Shown: positions 58,053-64,000 of the stretch, piece after piece
Layout of the letters: the number at the start of each line of letters is the position of its first letter
Position numbering within the stretch: position 1 is the stretch's first letter
Origin: Pseudomonas viridiflava
Lineage (GTDB): Bacteria > Pseudomonadota > Gammaproteobacteria > Pseudomonadales > Pseudomonadaceae
Length of the DNA: 64,000 bases
Assembly (NCBI RefSeq): GCF_900580675.1
Contig: NZ_UTBG01000014.1
Span: forward strand, 50,788-114,787
Direction of reading: 5' to 3'
Made by a program: the position numbers and the translations under genes
The notes under the pieces: generated by a model
The model's input: only the letters and a program-made list of their open reading frames with translations
The model's database searches: none
Told to the model about the DNA's origin: nothing

Positions 58053-59486
58053 CTACTGCTCGATGAAGTAATAGGGCTGGCGGTTGATTGAGATCTCCTT
58101 GACCACCGTTACCGGTTGGGCCAGCTCGTCGGTATGGTCCAGCAGCGCAAGGTTGCCGGGCTTGGCCGCCAAGTAGCTGCGCAGCTCGGTTTCCGTCTGC
58201 AGGATCGGCAGGTAGGCCTGGGTATAGAACACGCTGGCCCCGGCAATCCGCTCGTTGGGCTGAAACAACACCACTTCCCTGCCTTGGGCTTGCAGTGCCT
58301 GGATCTGACTGATCAACGGTACGAACGACTGGCGCACGTCGGCTTTGGGCGCAAACCAGAACGCGGCGATCAGATAGCACGCCACCGCCAGCGTAAACAC
58401 GCCGCCCACCAGCGTTTTGTGGTGTTTATACAGCGCAGGCTTGTGCTCTTTGAGCCACCCCAGCAGTACCCGCGCGTATTCTGCAGCCAGTACGGCGGCA
58501 GCGGGTGTCAGCGCCATCAGGTACACCGTGCGCTTGCTCGACGCCAGGGTAAGCAGCGTGAATTGCGCCACCAGCCACACGCTGAAAAACAGCCGATAAC
58601 GGTTCTGCACCAGGCTTTTACGGAAATGCCACAACCCCAGGTACACCAAGATATTCCAGGGCAGGAACGCCTCCGGCAATTTTGCGATGTAGTAGTAGAT
58701 CGGTTCGTAATGCCCGGCTTCGACAAACGAACCGCTGAACCGCCCGACGCTGTTGGTCCACAGCACCTCGCCCACCGCCTGCAGGCCGCCGCGTTGGTAC
58801 AGGAAACCCAGCCAGATCATCAACGGCACCAGCGCCAGCAAAGTGAACAGCGCGGGCCGCAGCCAGTCGCCGATGCGCAGGCGCCTGTCCATCAGGCTGG
58901 TGCAGGCCAGGTACACAAAAATCACAATGCCCGGCATCGCCAGGCCCAGCACACCCTTGCTCAACGTGGCGATCACCATCCCCAGCGTAAACAGCGCCCA
59001 CGCCCAGGCACTCGAGCCTTCGCGCCCAGGTCGCACGGCCTGGTAGAACGCCAGCAGCGCAGTCGTCACGCCGAGGCTGAGCAACGAATCCTCACCCACG
59101 CCCCGCACGTTGCTCCAGTAACTGGCCATTGTCGCGAGGACCAGCGCCGCGCTGAACGCCAATGTCTTGGGCCGGCCAAACTGTCGCAGCATTGCGTAGA
59201 GCAGCATCACACTGAACAACCCGGCAAACGCCGAAGCCAGGCGCACCGCCCAAGCCGTGCCGCCAAACAGACGAATCGCCCCGGCATCGATCCACAAGCT
59301 CAGCGGCGGTTTTTCCAGAAAGGGCTCGCGAAATAACTGTGGCACCACCCAGTTATTGTCCAGATGCATCGCCATGGCAATCCCCGCGACGCGGGCTTCG
59401 GTGGAGCCTTGCAGTTCGTGGTTACCCAGGGCGAAGAAGAACAGCAGACCGGCAAGCAGGAGCAGCAAAGGAGCGGGGCGCGTCAT
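58053..59486 (-). CDS. ArnT/PMT-like membrane glycosyltransferase
   Basis: A 477-residue GT-C type glycosyltransferase with about 10-11 membrane helices. The start LGNHELQGSTEARVAGIAMA holds the acidic residue used in the catalytic loop of PMT/ArnT proteins, and FREPFLEKPPLSLWI follows. It transfers a sugar from a polyprenyl carrier to an envelope acceptor (lipid A or a surface glycan). It is shorter than ArnT (~550) with a small C-terminal periplasmic domain, so the acceptor is uncertain. Confidence 0.85.
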   Translation of the reverse strand: MTRPAPLLLLLAGLLFFFALGNHELQGSTEARVAGIAMAMHLDNNWVVPQLFREPFLEKPPLSLWIDAGAIRLFGGTAWAVRLASAFAGLFSVMLLYAMLRQFGRPKTLAFSAALVLATMASYWSNVRGVGEDSLLSLGVTTALLAFYQAVRPGREGSSAWAWALFTLGMVIATLSKGVLGLAMPGIVIFVYLACTSLMDRRLRIGDWLRPALFTLLALVPLMIWLGFLYQRGGLQAVGEVLWTNSVGRFSGSFVEAGHYEPIYYYIAKLPEAFLPWNILVYLGLWHFRKSLVQNRYRLFFSVWLVAQFTLLTLASSKRTVYLMALTPAAAVLAAEYARVLLGWLKEHKPALYKHHKTLVGGVFTLAVACYLIAAFWFAPKADVRQSFVPLISQIQALQAQGREVVLFQPNERIAGASVFYTQAYLPILQTETELRSYLAAKPGNLALLDHTDELAQPVTVVKEISINRQPYYFIEQ

Positions 59487-59631
59487 GGGTTGTGGTTACC
59501 AGGGCAGGGGGCCGTCCGGGGGGAACGGTCATTGCGATTGGCTAGTATCTGTCAGTGTTTCTGAACGTTTCGTGAACGGATAAGGGAATATTTGGGGGCT
59601 CGGATAATCCCCAGATAGCGAGTGACAACAG

Positions 59632-59668
59632 AAGGCCGAGCCGCTTGAATGCGCCTCGGCCTTTTTTT
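59632..59668. terminator. hairpin terminator
   Basis: AAGGCCGAG and CTCGGCCTT arms, with seven T on the plus strand. It ends just before the stop of the minus-strand DUF6124 gene, and can serve that gene as a weaker reverse terminator. No plus-strand gene upstream was recognised. Confidence 0.75.
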
Positions 59669-59669
59669 G

Positions 59670-59930
59670 TTACGGAGAGGGTTGTGGATCCTGGATTGGC
59701 ACCAGCGTGTTCAGCATGCGATCGATCAACAACTCGCCCAATACGATCAGTTGTTGAGCGGCCAGTAGCTTTTGACGGTGTGTGCCTTCCAGTTCGAACG
59801 CCAAATCGGTGGTCATGGCGTTGAGTGAAGCGAGGGTTTCGCTGGCCTGGATCAGCAGGGTTTCGGCGGGGATGTCTTGGGTGAGGGTGAAGAGGGGCGT
59901 TGGGGGCGGATTGGGGGTGATTTTTTTCAT
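59670..59930 (-). CDS. DUF6124-type small protein
   Basis: An 86-residue protein of a group very common in fluorescent pseudomonads: Pro-rich start (KKITPNPPPTPLF), then ETLLIQASETLASLNAM and a helix with LLAAQQLIVLGELLIDR. AAGGAG lies eight bases before the chosen ATG, so the longer frame is not used. Function unknown; family members occur in many copies per genome. Confidence 0.8.
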   Translation of the reverse strand: MKKITPNPPPTPLFTLTQDIPAETLLIQASETLASLNAMTTDLAFELEGTHRQKLLAAQQLIVLGELLIDRMLNTLVPIQDPQPSP

Positions 59931-60144
59931 GGCTGAAACTCCTTGATTAATGGAGTCGCCAGACATCGCTGCTAAACGAAAAGGGTGGCGACTGTACGCG
60001 GGTTAGCAGACCAGGAATCAAGGAACCCAGCGCACCCGAAAGTGCCCCACGCACAGCCGCCATAACGCGAACCAACCGACGCGAAAAAGCATCGTAGGAG
60101 CAGAGGCTGGCTTTGCAGGCCTTGATATTAACCGAGCTGCTAAA

Positions 60145-60172
60145 CCCGGTCGCTGATTTTGCAGCGACCGGG
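60145..60172. other. strong hairpin in the gap upstream of ssrA remnant
   Basis: CCCGGTCGCTG/CAGCGACCGGG (11-base arms, loop ATTTTG). It lies in the ~390 bases between the DUF6124 gene and the ssrA remnant, where I see no convincing gene. It might be a small RNA end or a terminator without a T tract. Confidence 0.4.
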
Positions 60173-60280
60173 GAAGGCTATCCGCGTCGGTCATCGCGCG
60201 CCAGTTCACCAACGGCGCCAGATCTTGAAGGAAAAATCCGAAAGCCTGTCGGCGAGGCTTTCCAAACCTCAGAAACAACA

Positions 60281-60348
60281 AAACCCGCACTAGGCGGGTT
60301 CTGTCGATGCTTCGAAATGGTGGGCCGGGGGGATTTGAACCCGCGTCC
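60281..60348 (-). ncRNA. ssrA: 3' end of tmRNA gene ssrA with its terminator (attachment-site remnant)
   Basis: On the minus strand, GGACGCGGGTTCAAATCCCC continuing to GGCCCACCA (60318-60348) is the T-arm and acceptor 3' end of tmRNA. It is followed by the gene's own terminator, AACCCGC/GCGGGTT plus T-rich sequence (60281-60301). The 5' part, the tag-coding region and the pseudoknots are not upstream; a protein gene begins there instead. This is the outer copy left when an element integrates at the ssrA 3' end; the functional tmRNA must lie elsewhere. Confidence 0.8.
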
Positions 60349-60408
60349 ATTCCCATTACTGCGGGGCTTTCAGCGCTGAGGCTGCCATTTTGCTGTCATT
60401 GCGAGACT

Positions 60409-61140
60409 TCATTGCTCAGCTGGCTCTCTCCACAGTGCTGGTTCTGCGCCTCCACTCAAGATCATGTACGTTGCTCCGGCAACTAGGAAGCTGTTAATTC
60501 CTTTAGAGACAGGCCAGCGATAAATATTATATCTTCTCGACTGAGTAGGCTTGCCGCCGACTCCGGAAAGACGTTTAAGCAAAATTTGGTCATCGCCGCC
60601 ATCTTTATTGAACAATACGGCGGTAACCAATCTCGTCTTTTCATCGAAGTCGTATTGAACGCTTTTAAAGTATCCGTCTGCTATGGATATCTTGACCTTC
60701 CAATCGTTATCACCTGGTTTCATCCATTCCGCAGCATCTTTCCTGTAAATGGTCTTTAAGTTATCAATACTTTCACCGATTTTTGGAGTTCCAAAGCCGA
60801 CTGGGTAAAAGCTATCTGAGTGAAACAGATTCGATTGATTAAGTGCTTTTATCGTGTTTTTTTGTGATAAAACCCTTTCGTTAAGTTCGCCAAGCTCTAA
60901 TTTCGTTTCATTTAACTTTTCTTGTGTGTGAAGATGATCAAGCTTTTCTTTTTCAATAGTGGTTTTTAATTTGTCATTTACTTGAGCGATATCTTTAAAT
61001 TTAATGGTGGTTTCGATTACTTTAAGTGGAATCCGATAATTTTCGTAAAACCAAATCAGTGCAGTTGCTGCCAAACTCACAGATAGCACCGCTATAGAAG
61101 TGAGCTTAAAAAAAATGTGTTTATCCACAGCATCAGTCAT
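60409..61140 (-). CDS. unrecognised membrane-anchored coiled-coil protein at the ssrA att site
   Basis: A 243-residue protein I do not recognise. It has a short cytoplasmic start, one membrane helix (about residues 13-31, SIAVLSVSLAATALIWFYE), a coiled coil (about 50-95, rich in Lys/Glu/Leu) and a compact C-terminal domain (about 110-215, PVGFGTPKIGESIDNLKTIY ... TAVLFNKDGGD). GC content and codon use are clearly lower than in core genes. Its ATG overlaps the integrase stop (TAATG), and the gene ends 60 bases from the ssrA att remnant. That is a position where phage and island cargo such as exclusion or defence genes sit. Confidence 0.75.
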   Translation of the reverse strand: MTDAVDKHIFFKLTSIAVLSVSLAATALIWFYENYRIPLKVIETTIKFKDIAQVNDKLKTTIEKEKLDHLHTQEKLNETKLELGELNERVLSQKNTIKALNQSNLFHSDSFYPVGFGTPKIGESIDNLKTIYRKDAAEWMKPGDNDWKVKISIADGYFKSVQYDFDEKTRLVTAVLFNKDGGDDQILLKRLSGVGGKPTQSRRYNIYRWPVSKGINSFLVAGATYMILSGGAEPALWREPAEQ

Positions 61141-61361
61141 TACGAATCAATTCCTTTTTTATTCGCCTCAGAGTCTGACGAGGCATCGAAGAACGATGTT
61201 ACTGCCTTGCCACCAGCGTCGTCATCATTTGTCCGCATCCAACGGCCATAAACTCTGGCAATCATCGTCCAGTCTGTATGACCCATTTGTTTGGCCACCC
61301 ACATTGGATGCTCGCCGGCGGATAGCATCATGGATGCATAGGTATGTCGCGTCTGGTACCG
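61140..61361 (-). pseudogene. C-terminal fragment of a tyrosine integrase
   Basis: The last 73 codons of a phage-type tyrosine recombinase. RYQTRHTYASMMLSAGEHP carries the catalytic Arg and an HxxR-like box, VAKQMGHTDW follows, and the nucleophilic Tyr is in MIARVYGRWMRT. The reading frame stops abruptly at about 61361, where the sequence changes to a tail-sheath gene on the other strand. At least 80% of the enzyme is missing, so it cannot be active. It points toward the ssrA att remnant, as expected for the element that used that site. Confidence 0.85.
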
Positions 61362-61930
61362 CCGTCTTCATCTCCGCCGATGCCAGCCGTCCAACCCAAA
61401 GTGGCAGCATGCCAGGCCTTGATCCGGCCCCTGCGAGCGACCGCTTCACACTGACCGAGCGGCAGTCGTTGCTGAACTACGGCCTGGCCACGGCGTATTA
61501 CGAGGGCGGTTACGTGCGCATTCAGCGCTCAATCACCACCTATCAGAAGAACGCCTACGGCCAGGCGGATAACTCCTACCTGGACAGCGAGACCATGCAC
61601 CAGTCGGCGTACATCATCCGCCGCATGCAAAGCGTCATCACCAGCAAATACGGCCGCCACAAGCTTGCAAACGACGGCACCCGCTTCGGCGCTGGCCAGC
61701 CGATTGTCACGCCGAGCACCATTCGCGGGGAGCTGATTGCCCAGTACTCGAAGCTCGAGCTGGAAGGTCACGTCGAGAACGCTGATCTGTTCGCTGAGCA
61801 CCTGGTGGTGGAGCGTGATACGCAGGATCCGAGCCGGGTCAACGTGTTGTTCCCGCCGGACTACATCAACGGCCTGCGCATCTTCGCGATGCTCAACCAA
61901 TTCCGTCTTCAGTACGACGCTGCGGCGTAA
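61362..61930 (+). pseudogene. C-terminal fragment of a Mu-like contractile tail sheath gene
   Basis: About 189 codons that match the end of phage tail sheath proteins: DRFTLTERQSLLNYG, RSITTYQKNAYGQADNSYLD, SKYGRHKLANDGTRFGAGQP, RGELIAQYSKLELEG and NVLFPPDYINGLRIFAMLNQF. The family is roughly 500 residues, so the N-terminal two thirds are absent. An open frame continues into the integrase antisense sequence by chance. No start codon or ribosome site of its own is evident. Confidence 0.85.
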
Positions 61931-61949
61931 CGCTGACCCTGATCACCCG

Positions 61950-61971
61950 GCCCGCCTTGAGCGGGCTTTTT
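61950..61971 (+). terminator. phage-type terminator after the sheath fragment
   Basis: GCCCGC-CTTGA-GCGGGC with five T, 20 bases after the sheath stop. In intact relatives it would lie between sheath and tube genes. Confidence 0.8.
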
Positions 61972-61990
61972 CATTCCAGAGGAAAAGACC

Positions 61991-62023
61991 ATGGGTCAAA
62001 AAGTAGCGGGTAGACCAAGGTAG
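61991..62023 (+). pseudogene. 5' stub of a phage tail tube gene
   Basis: After AGAGGAAAAGACC an ATG opens MGQKVAG, the standard N-terminus of Mu-like tail tube proteins, directly downstream of the sheath gene as in such phages. The match ends after seven codons and a stop appears at codon 11 (MGQKVAGRPR), so this marks a second deletion junction at about 62011. Confidence 0.7.
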
Positions 62024-62051
62024 CGGGGCGATTGAGATTGCAGGCAAAGAA

Positions 62052-62172
62052 AAGCCCGCGATGGGGAGGGCGGGCTTAAAGGGTTTCACTAGGAGCTGAG
62101 GTAACCCTAAGCGCTCGCCTGTGAAAAGGTCGTGAGAGCCCAGATACAAGAAGCCCGGCGCAGGGCCGGGCC
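62052..62172 (-). terminator. two GC hairpins downstream of the P63C gene
   Basis: AAGCCCGC-ATGGGGAG-GCGGGCTT (62052-62077) and AAGCCCGGC-GCAG-GGCCGGGCC (about 62151-62172). Both lie between the end of the P63C gene and the tail tube stub. They lack long T tracts but could end the minus-strand transcript. No gene is seen in 62024-62223. Confidence 0.6.
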
Positions 62173-62223
62173 TAGATTTGTGACGTATGAGAGAGTTGAG
62201 AGCGAAGCCATTATTTCACTACT

Positions 62224-63267
62224 TTATTTATCTCCCTCCTCAAGATCCATGGGGATCGTATTCCCGTAACGCGGGTGGATCAGATTTAGTTTATCGATGA
62301 AGTCTTCATAATCTTTGCTTAGCTTCATGATAGTTACCGCTGAGGCCAGATGCTCTCTCAGTTTTGGGTGCCCAGTGTCAACCGTGAGCCGTCTGTGGAG
62401 GTGCCCTTTTTTTGCATCTTTGCTGCTCTCCTTTTTCAGCTCAGCCAGCAACCCGGGTGCGAGACGCTTATAAACTATATCGTTTGTAAGAACGCCAAAA
62501 TATTGCGGCCGATAATTTGCATTTTTTGGTGGATAATCAAGCCCGCGGAGCTTGAAAATATACTCATAAAATTCTGAGGGGAAGGTCTTCACATACGGCT
62601 GGAGTTCCTTTGCCACAAACGCTTCAAGGATCTGCGCCAGCGCATCCTTGGCTCGATCTTTCTGATATCCAGTAGCTTCGTCGACGAGGGCAATAATGCC
62701 GACTCGAGCGAATCCACGAACCAGTACTTCACACTGCTGAGCAATGTGCGTTTGTTGATAGTTTAGCGTTTCTGCTTTTCTCGCTGACAACACCGCCTCG
62801 CAGATATCTGCCAAGACAGTTGCGGGATAACCAAAGGTTACAACGCTTCCGTTAGTTCCTGATAGGAAGCGAATAGGGGTTGTGATCGCCGCCAGCAACC
62901 CCTCAGAAACAAAGGGGTTTACGCCTTTTGACTCAAGAAAAGACAGCATTCGGTCACCACCACTACCCGTCCTGCTTCCTCGGCTCATTCCCAGGCCTGT
63001 AAAGAGACCTCGCTGGGATAAAACGCGCGTACCGTCCTCTAGGACATAGCAGGGGATTTCTGTGTCGCCGATCTTGAGCGGATGCTCCGTTGAACCATGT
63101 GTTGCCTTTGGGAGATTTCTGATCTCTGCCTTCGCCTTGGCGGCATTTTTGGCTATCTCAGTTCTACGTGCTGGGGTTAGGGAGGCCGCTCTCGCTTTCC
63201 CACCCACAGCTTTCCCAGAAGGCTTTTCAGCGGTTTCCTTGTCTTCCTTATCGATTTTTTTTGGCAT
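62224..63267 (-). CDS. P63C-domain phage protein
   Basis: A 347-residue protein with a Lys/Ala-rich start (about residues 1-55, including SLTPARRTEIAKNAAKAKAEI), then a middle region with IPCYVLEDGTRVLSQRGLFTGLG and LSARKAETLNYQQTHIAQQC, and a C-terminal P63C domain (PSEFYEYIFKLRGLDYPP). P63C proteins are found in phages and islands; their biochemical role is unknown. AGGAGC precedes the ATG. Codon use is less GC-rich than in the core genes, and it looks intact. Confidence 0.85.
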   Translation of the reverse strand: MPKKIDKEDKETAEKPSGKAVGGKARAASLTPARRTEIAKNAAKAKAEIRNLPKATHGSTEHPLKIGDTEIPCYVLEDGTRVLSQRGLFTGLGMSRGSRTGSGGDRMLSFLESKGVNPFVSEGLLAAITTPIRFLSGTNGSVVTFGYPATVLADICEAVLSARKAETLNYQQTHIAQQCEVLVRGFARVGIIALVDEATGYQKDRAKDALAQILEAFVAKELQPYVKTFPSEFYEYIFKLRGLDYPPKNANYRPQYFGVLTNDIVYKRLAPGLLAELKKESSKDAKKGHLHRRLTVDTGHPKLREHLASAVTIMKLSKDYEDFIDKLNLIHPRYGNTIPMDLEEGDK

Positions 63268-63318
63268 AACGGGAGCTCCTAGTTGGCGATCTAGGACGCA
63301 TTTAAGCTTGCATTACGT

Positions 63319-63336
63319 CATTCTGCAAGCAGAATG
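63319..63336. promoter_or_regulatory. palindromic operator candidate upstream of the P63C gene
   Basis: CATTCTGC-AA-GCAGAATG, a perfect inverted repeat, with further GCTTGCA copies at about 63306 and 63346. It is 50 bases upstream of the P63C start in a 213-base gene-free gap, and resembles a dimeric repressor site. Confidence 0.6.
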
Positions 63337-63480
63337 TATATTTTGCTTGCAGTGTGTCAGCTGTGGCCGCCCTCATTAAGACAAGAGTACTAGCTAATCT
63401 GAGTTGCTTTCCCCGCCAGAACCTTTGGCTTCATAATGGAGGCAACTCAGCTCCCCCCCCCCGCACAATCCTTCCCGCCT

Positions 63481-63684
63481 TCACCTCATCCCATACCCGG
63501 CAAGCCGATCCTCGTCCGCATGAAGCACGATGCACATCTTCAGCACGGCCTGGGCATCTGCCTCATTCCCTGCCAAGGTCAGCCGCTCCGCAATCCTCAT
63601 CAGCTCTACGGCTGACCACTTGAGGTCGGAGGCGATGCCTTGCAGGTCGCGCTTTAGGTCTTGGTCGGGTTTAGTGAGCGGCAT
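63481..63684 (-). CDS. small hypothetical protein of mobile-element type
   Basis: A 67-residue, mostly helical protein (DLKRDLQGIASDLKWSAVELMRI, then AVLKMCIVLHADEDRL, cited in part). I do not recognise it. The ribosome site is weak. It lies between the P63C gene and the tRNA-Thr remnant, reads like small phage or island accessory genes, and just follows a run of ten C (63433-63442). Confidence 0.55.
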   Translation of the reverse strand: MPLTKPDQDLKRDLQGIASDLKWSAVELMRIAERLTLAGNEADAQAVLKMCIVLHADEDRLAGYGMR

Positions 63685-63882
63685 ATGGCATCCGTAACGG
63701 GCTGATCGCGCTGCGGGTCCGGCAGGCGTACGTCACAGCTGTGTAGGGATAGGCGATTGGGAATGATGTTTCGGATGGGTGGCTCTTTGGATAACTCGCG
63801 AGCCTGATAAAGCAATGTACGTCTATTTGTACGCTTTGCAGAAAGACAAAGGGCCTGCATCGCCGCAAGCCCTTGTTTTAAA

Positions 63883-63931
63883 TGGTGCCTGCACCAAGAG
63901 TCGACCCCGGGATCTACTGATTACAAGTCAG
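63883..63931 (-). tRNA. 3' half of a tRNA-Thr (TGT), attachment-site remnant
   Basis: On the minus strand CTGACTTGTAATCAGTAG is an anticodon arm with anticodon TGT. It is followed by a T-arm-like CCGGGGTCGACTCTTGG and an acceptor end TGCAGGCACCA. The expected 5' half (GCCTGCA acceptor strand and D-arm) is missing; unrelated sequence (GGCTCCTGAAAGCC) precedes the fragment. It is therefore not a working tRNA, but fits an attachment site of an element that integrates in the tRNA 3' half. A GGGC-rich hairpin follows at 63848-63875. Confidence 0.7.
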
Positions 63932-64000
63932 GCTTTCAGGAGCCAACTTTGAAAAACTGTTTCAAGAATTCCATATATTTCACCACGGCGCCCAGGACGA

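Noticed and set aside
60281..60740. Complete tmRNA gene
   Set aside because: Only the last ~31 bases and the terminator match; the 5' acceptor strand, tag frame and pseudoknots are absent and a protein gene occupies the space.
63433..63442. Run of ten C as a phase-variation tract
   Set aside because: It lies outside any supported reading frame, just beyond the end of the 67-residue gene, so slippage would have no clear coding effect.
63654..63860. 68-codon minus-strand frame overlapping the 67-residue gene
   Set aside because: No convincing ribosome site, Arg/Pro/Leu-rich composition, and it overlaps the better small frame.
63883..63960. Complete tRNA-Thr
   Set aside because: No 5' acceptor strand or D-arm precedes the anticodon arm.

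Overview
The window is a high-GC gamma-proteobacterial chromosome segment. It fits a Pseudomonas of the P. fluorescens group: pseudomonad REP hairpins lie between many genes, codon use is pseudomonad throughout, and the katB-ankB-radA-PilZ-cstA-yjiX-yjiA-glyA-morA-ettA-gdhA order resembles what I recall of the P. aeruginosa PA4613-PA4588 region. Most of it is core genome. The last 4 kb is a decayed integration site.

Layout. (1) 1-3.5 kb: quinate/shikimate catabolism and aromatic supply (3' part of quiC, a TetR regulator, aroE, aroQ). (2) 3.6-13.5 kb: a complete haem-acquisition locus, hasI-hasS-hasR-hasA-hasD-hasE-hasF. A Fur-like site precedes the ECF sigma factor, which with its anti-sigma should respond to haemophore docking on the receptor; hasDEF form the type I secretion channel for HasA. 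(3) 13.6-22.7 kb: a DUF4160/DUF2442 pair, trmA with a purine permease, a secreted DUF4879 protein, a three-subunit molybdenum hydroxylase and an MFS exporter. (4) 22.8-28.9 kb: the cyanide-insensitive oxidase cioAB plus a 55-residue third subunit behind a perfect ANR box, then rlmG, an orphan LuxR-type receptor and a ferredoxin-NADP reductase. (5) 28.9-46.8 kb: mscL, periplasmic catalase katB with ankB, radA, a PilZ protein, carbon-starvation permease cstA with yjiX and yjiA, glyA, the large c-di-GMP enzyme morA, ettA, gdhA and a GreA/GreB-like factor.

(6) 46.8-59.9 kb: accessory and envelope genes. These include an orphan PD-(D/E)XK protein resembling the HsdR N-terminus, a roughly 1 kb array of tandem REP-containing units that carry copies of the 3' end of the neighbouring DUF4105 gene, the Lon-like protease asrA, a large lipoprotein of unknown function, yqhA and an ArnT-like glycosyltransferase.

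(7) 59.9-64 kb: a scarred integration hot spot. The 3' end of ssrA (tmRNA) and its terminator remain at 60.28-60.35 kb without the rest of the gene. Next to it are an unrecognised membrane-anchored coiled-coil gene, the last 73 codons of a tyrosine integrase fused head-on to the C-terminal third of a Mu-like tail sheath gene, an 11-codon stub of a tail tube gene, a P63C-domain gene with a palindromic operator, and the 3' half of a tRNA-Thr. At least two elements appear to have inserted here and then been largely deleted. The unknown gene at the ssrA boundary and the orphan nuclease are the best candidates for something undescribed.
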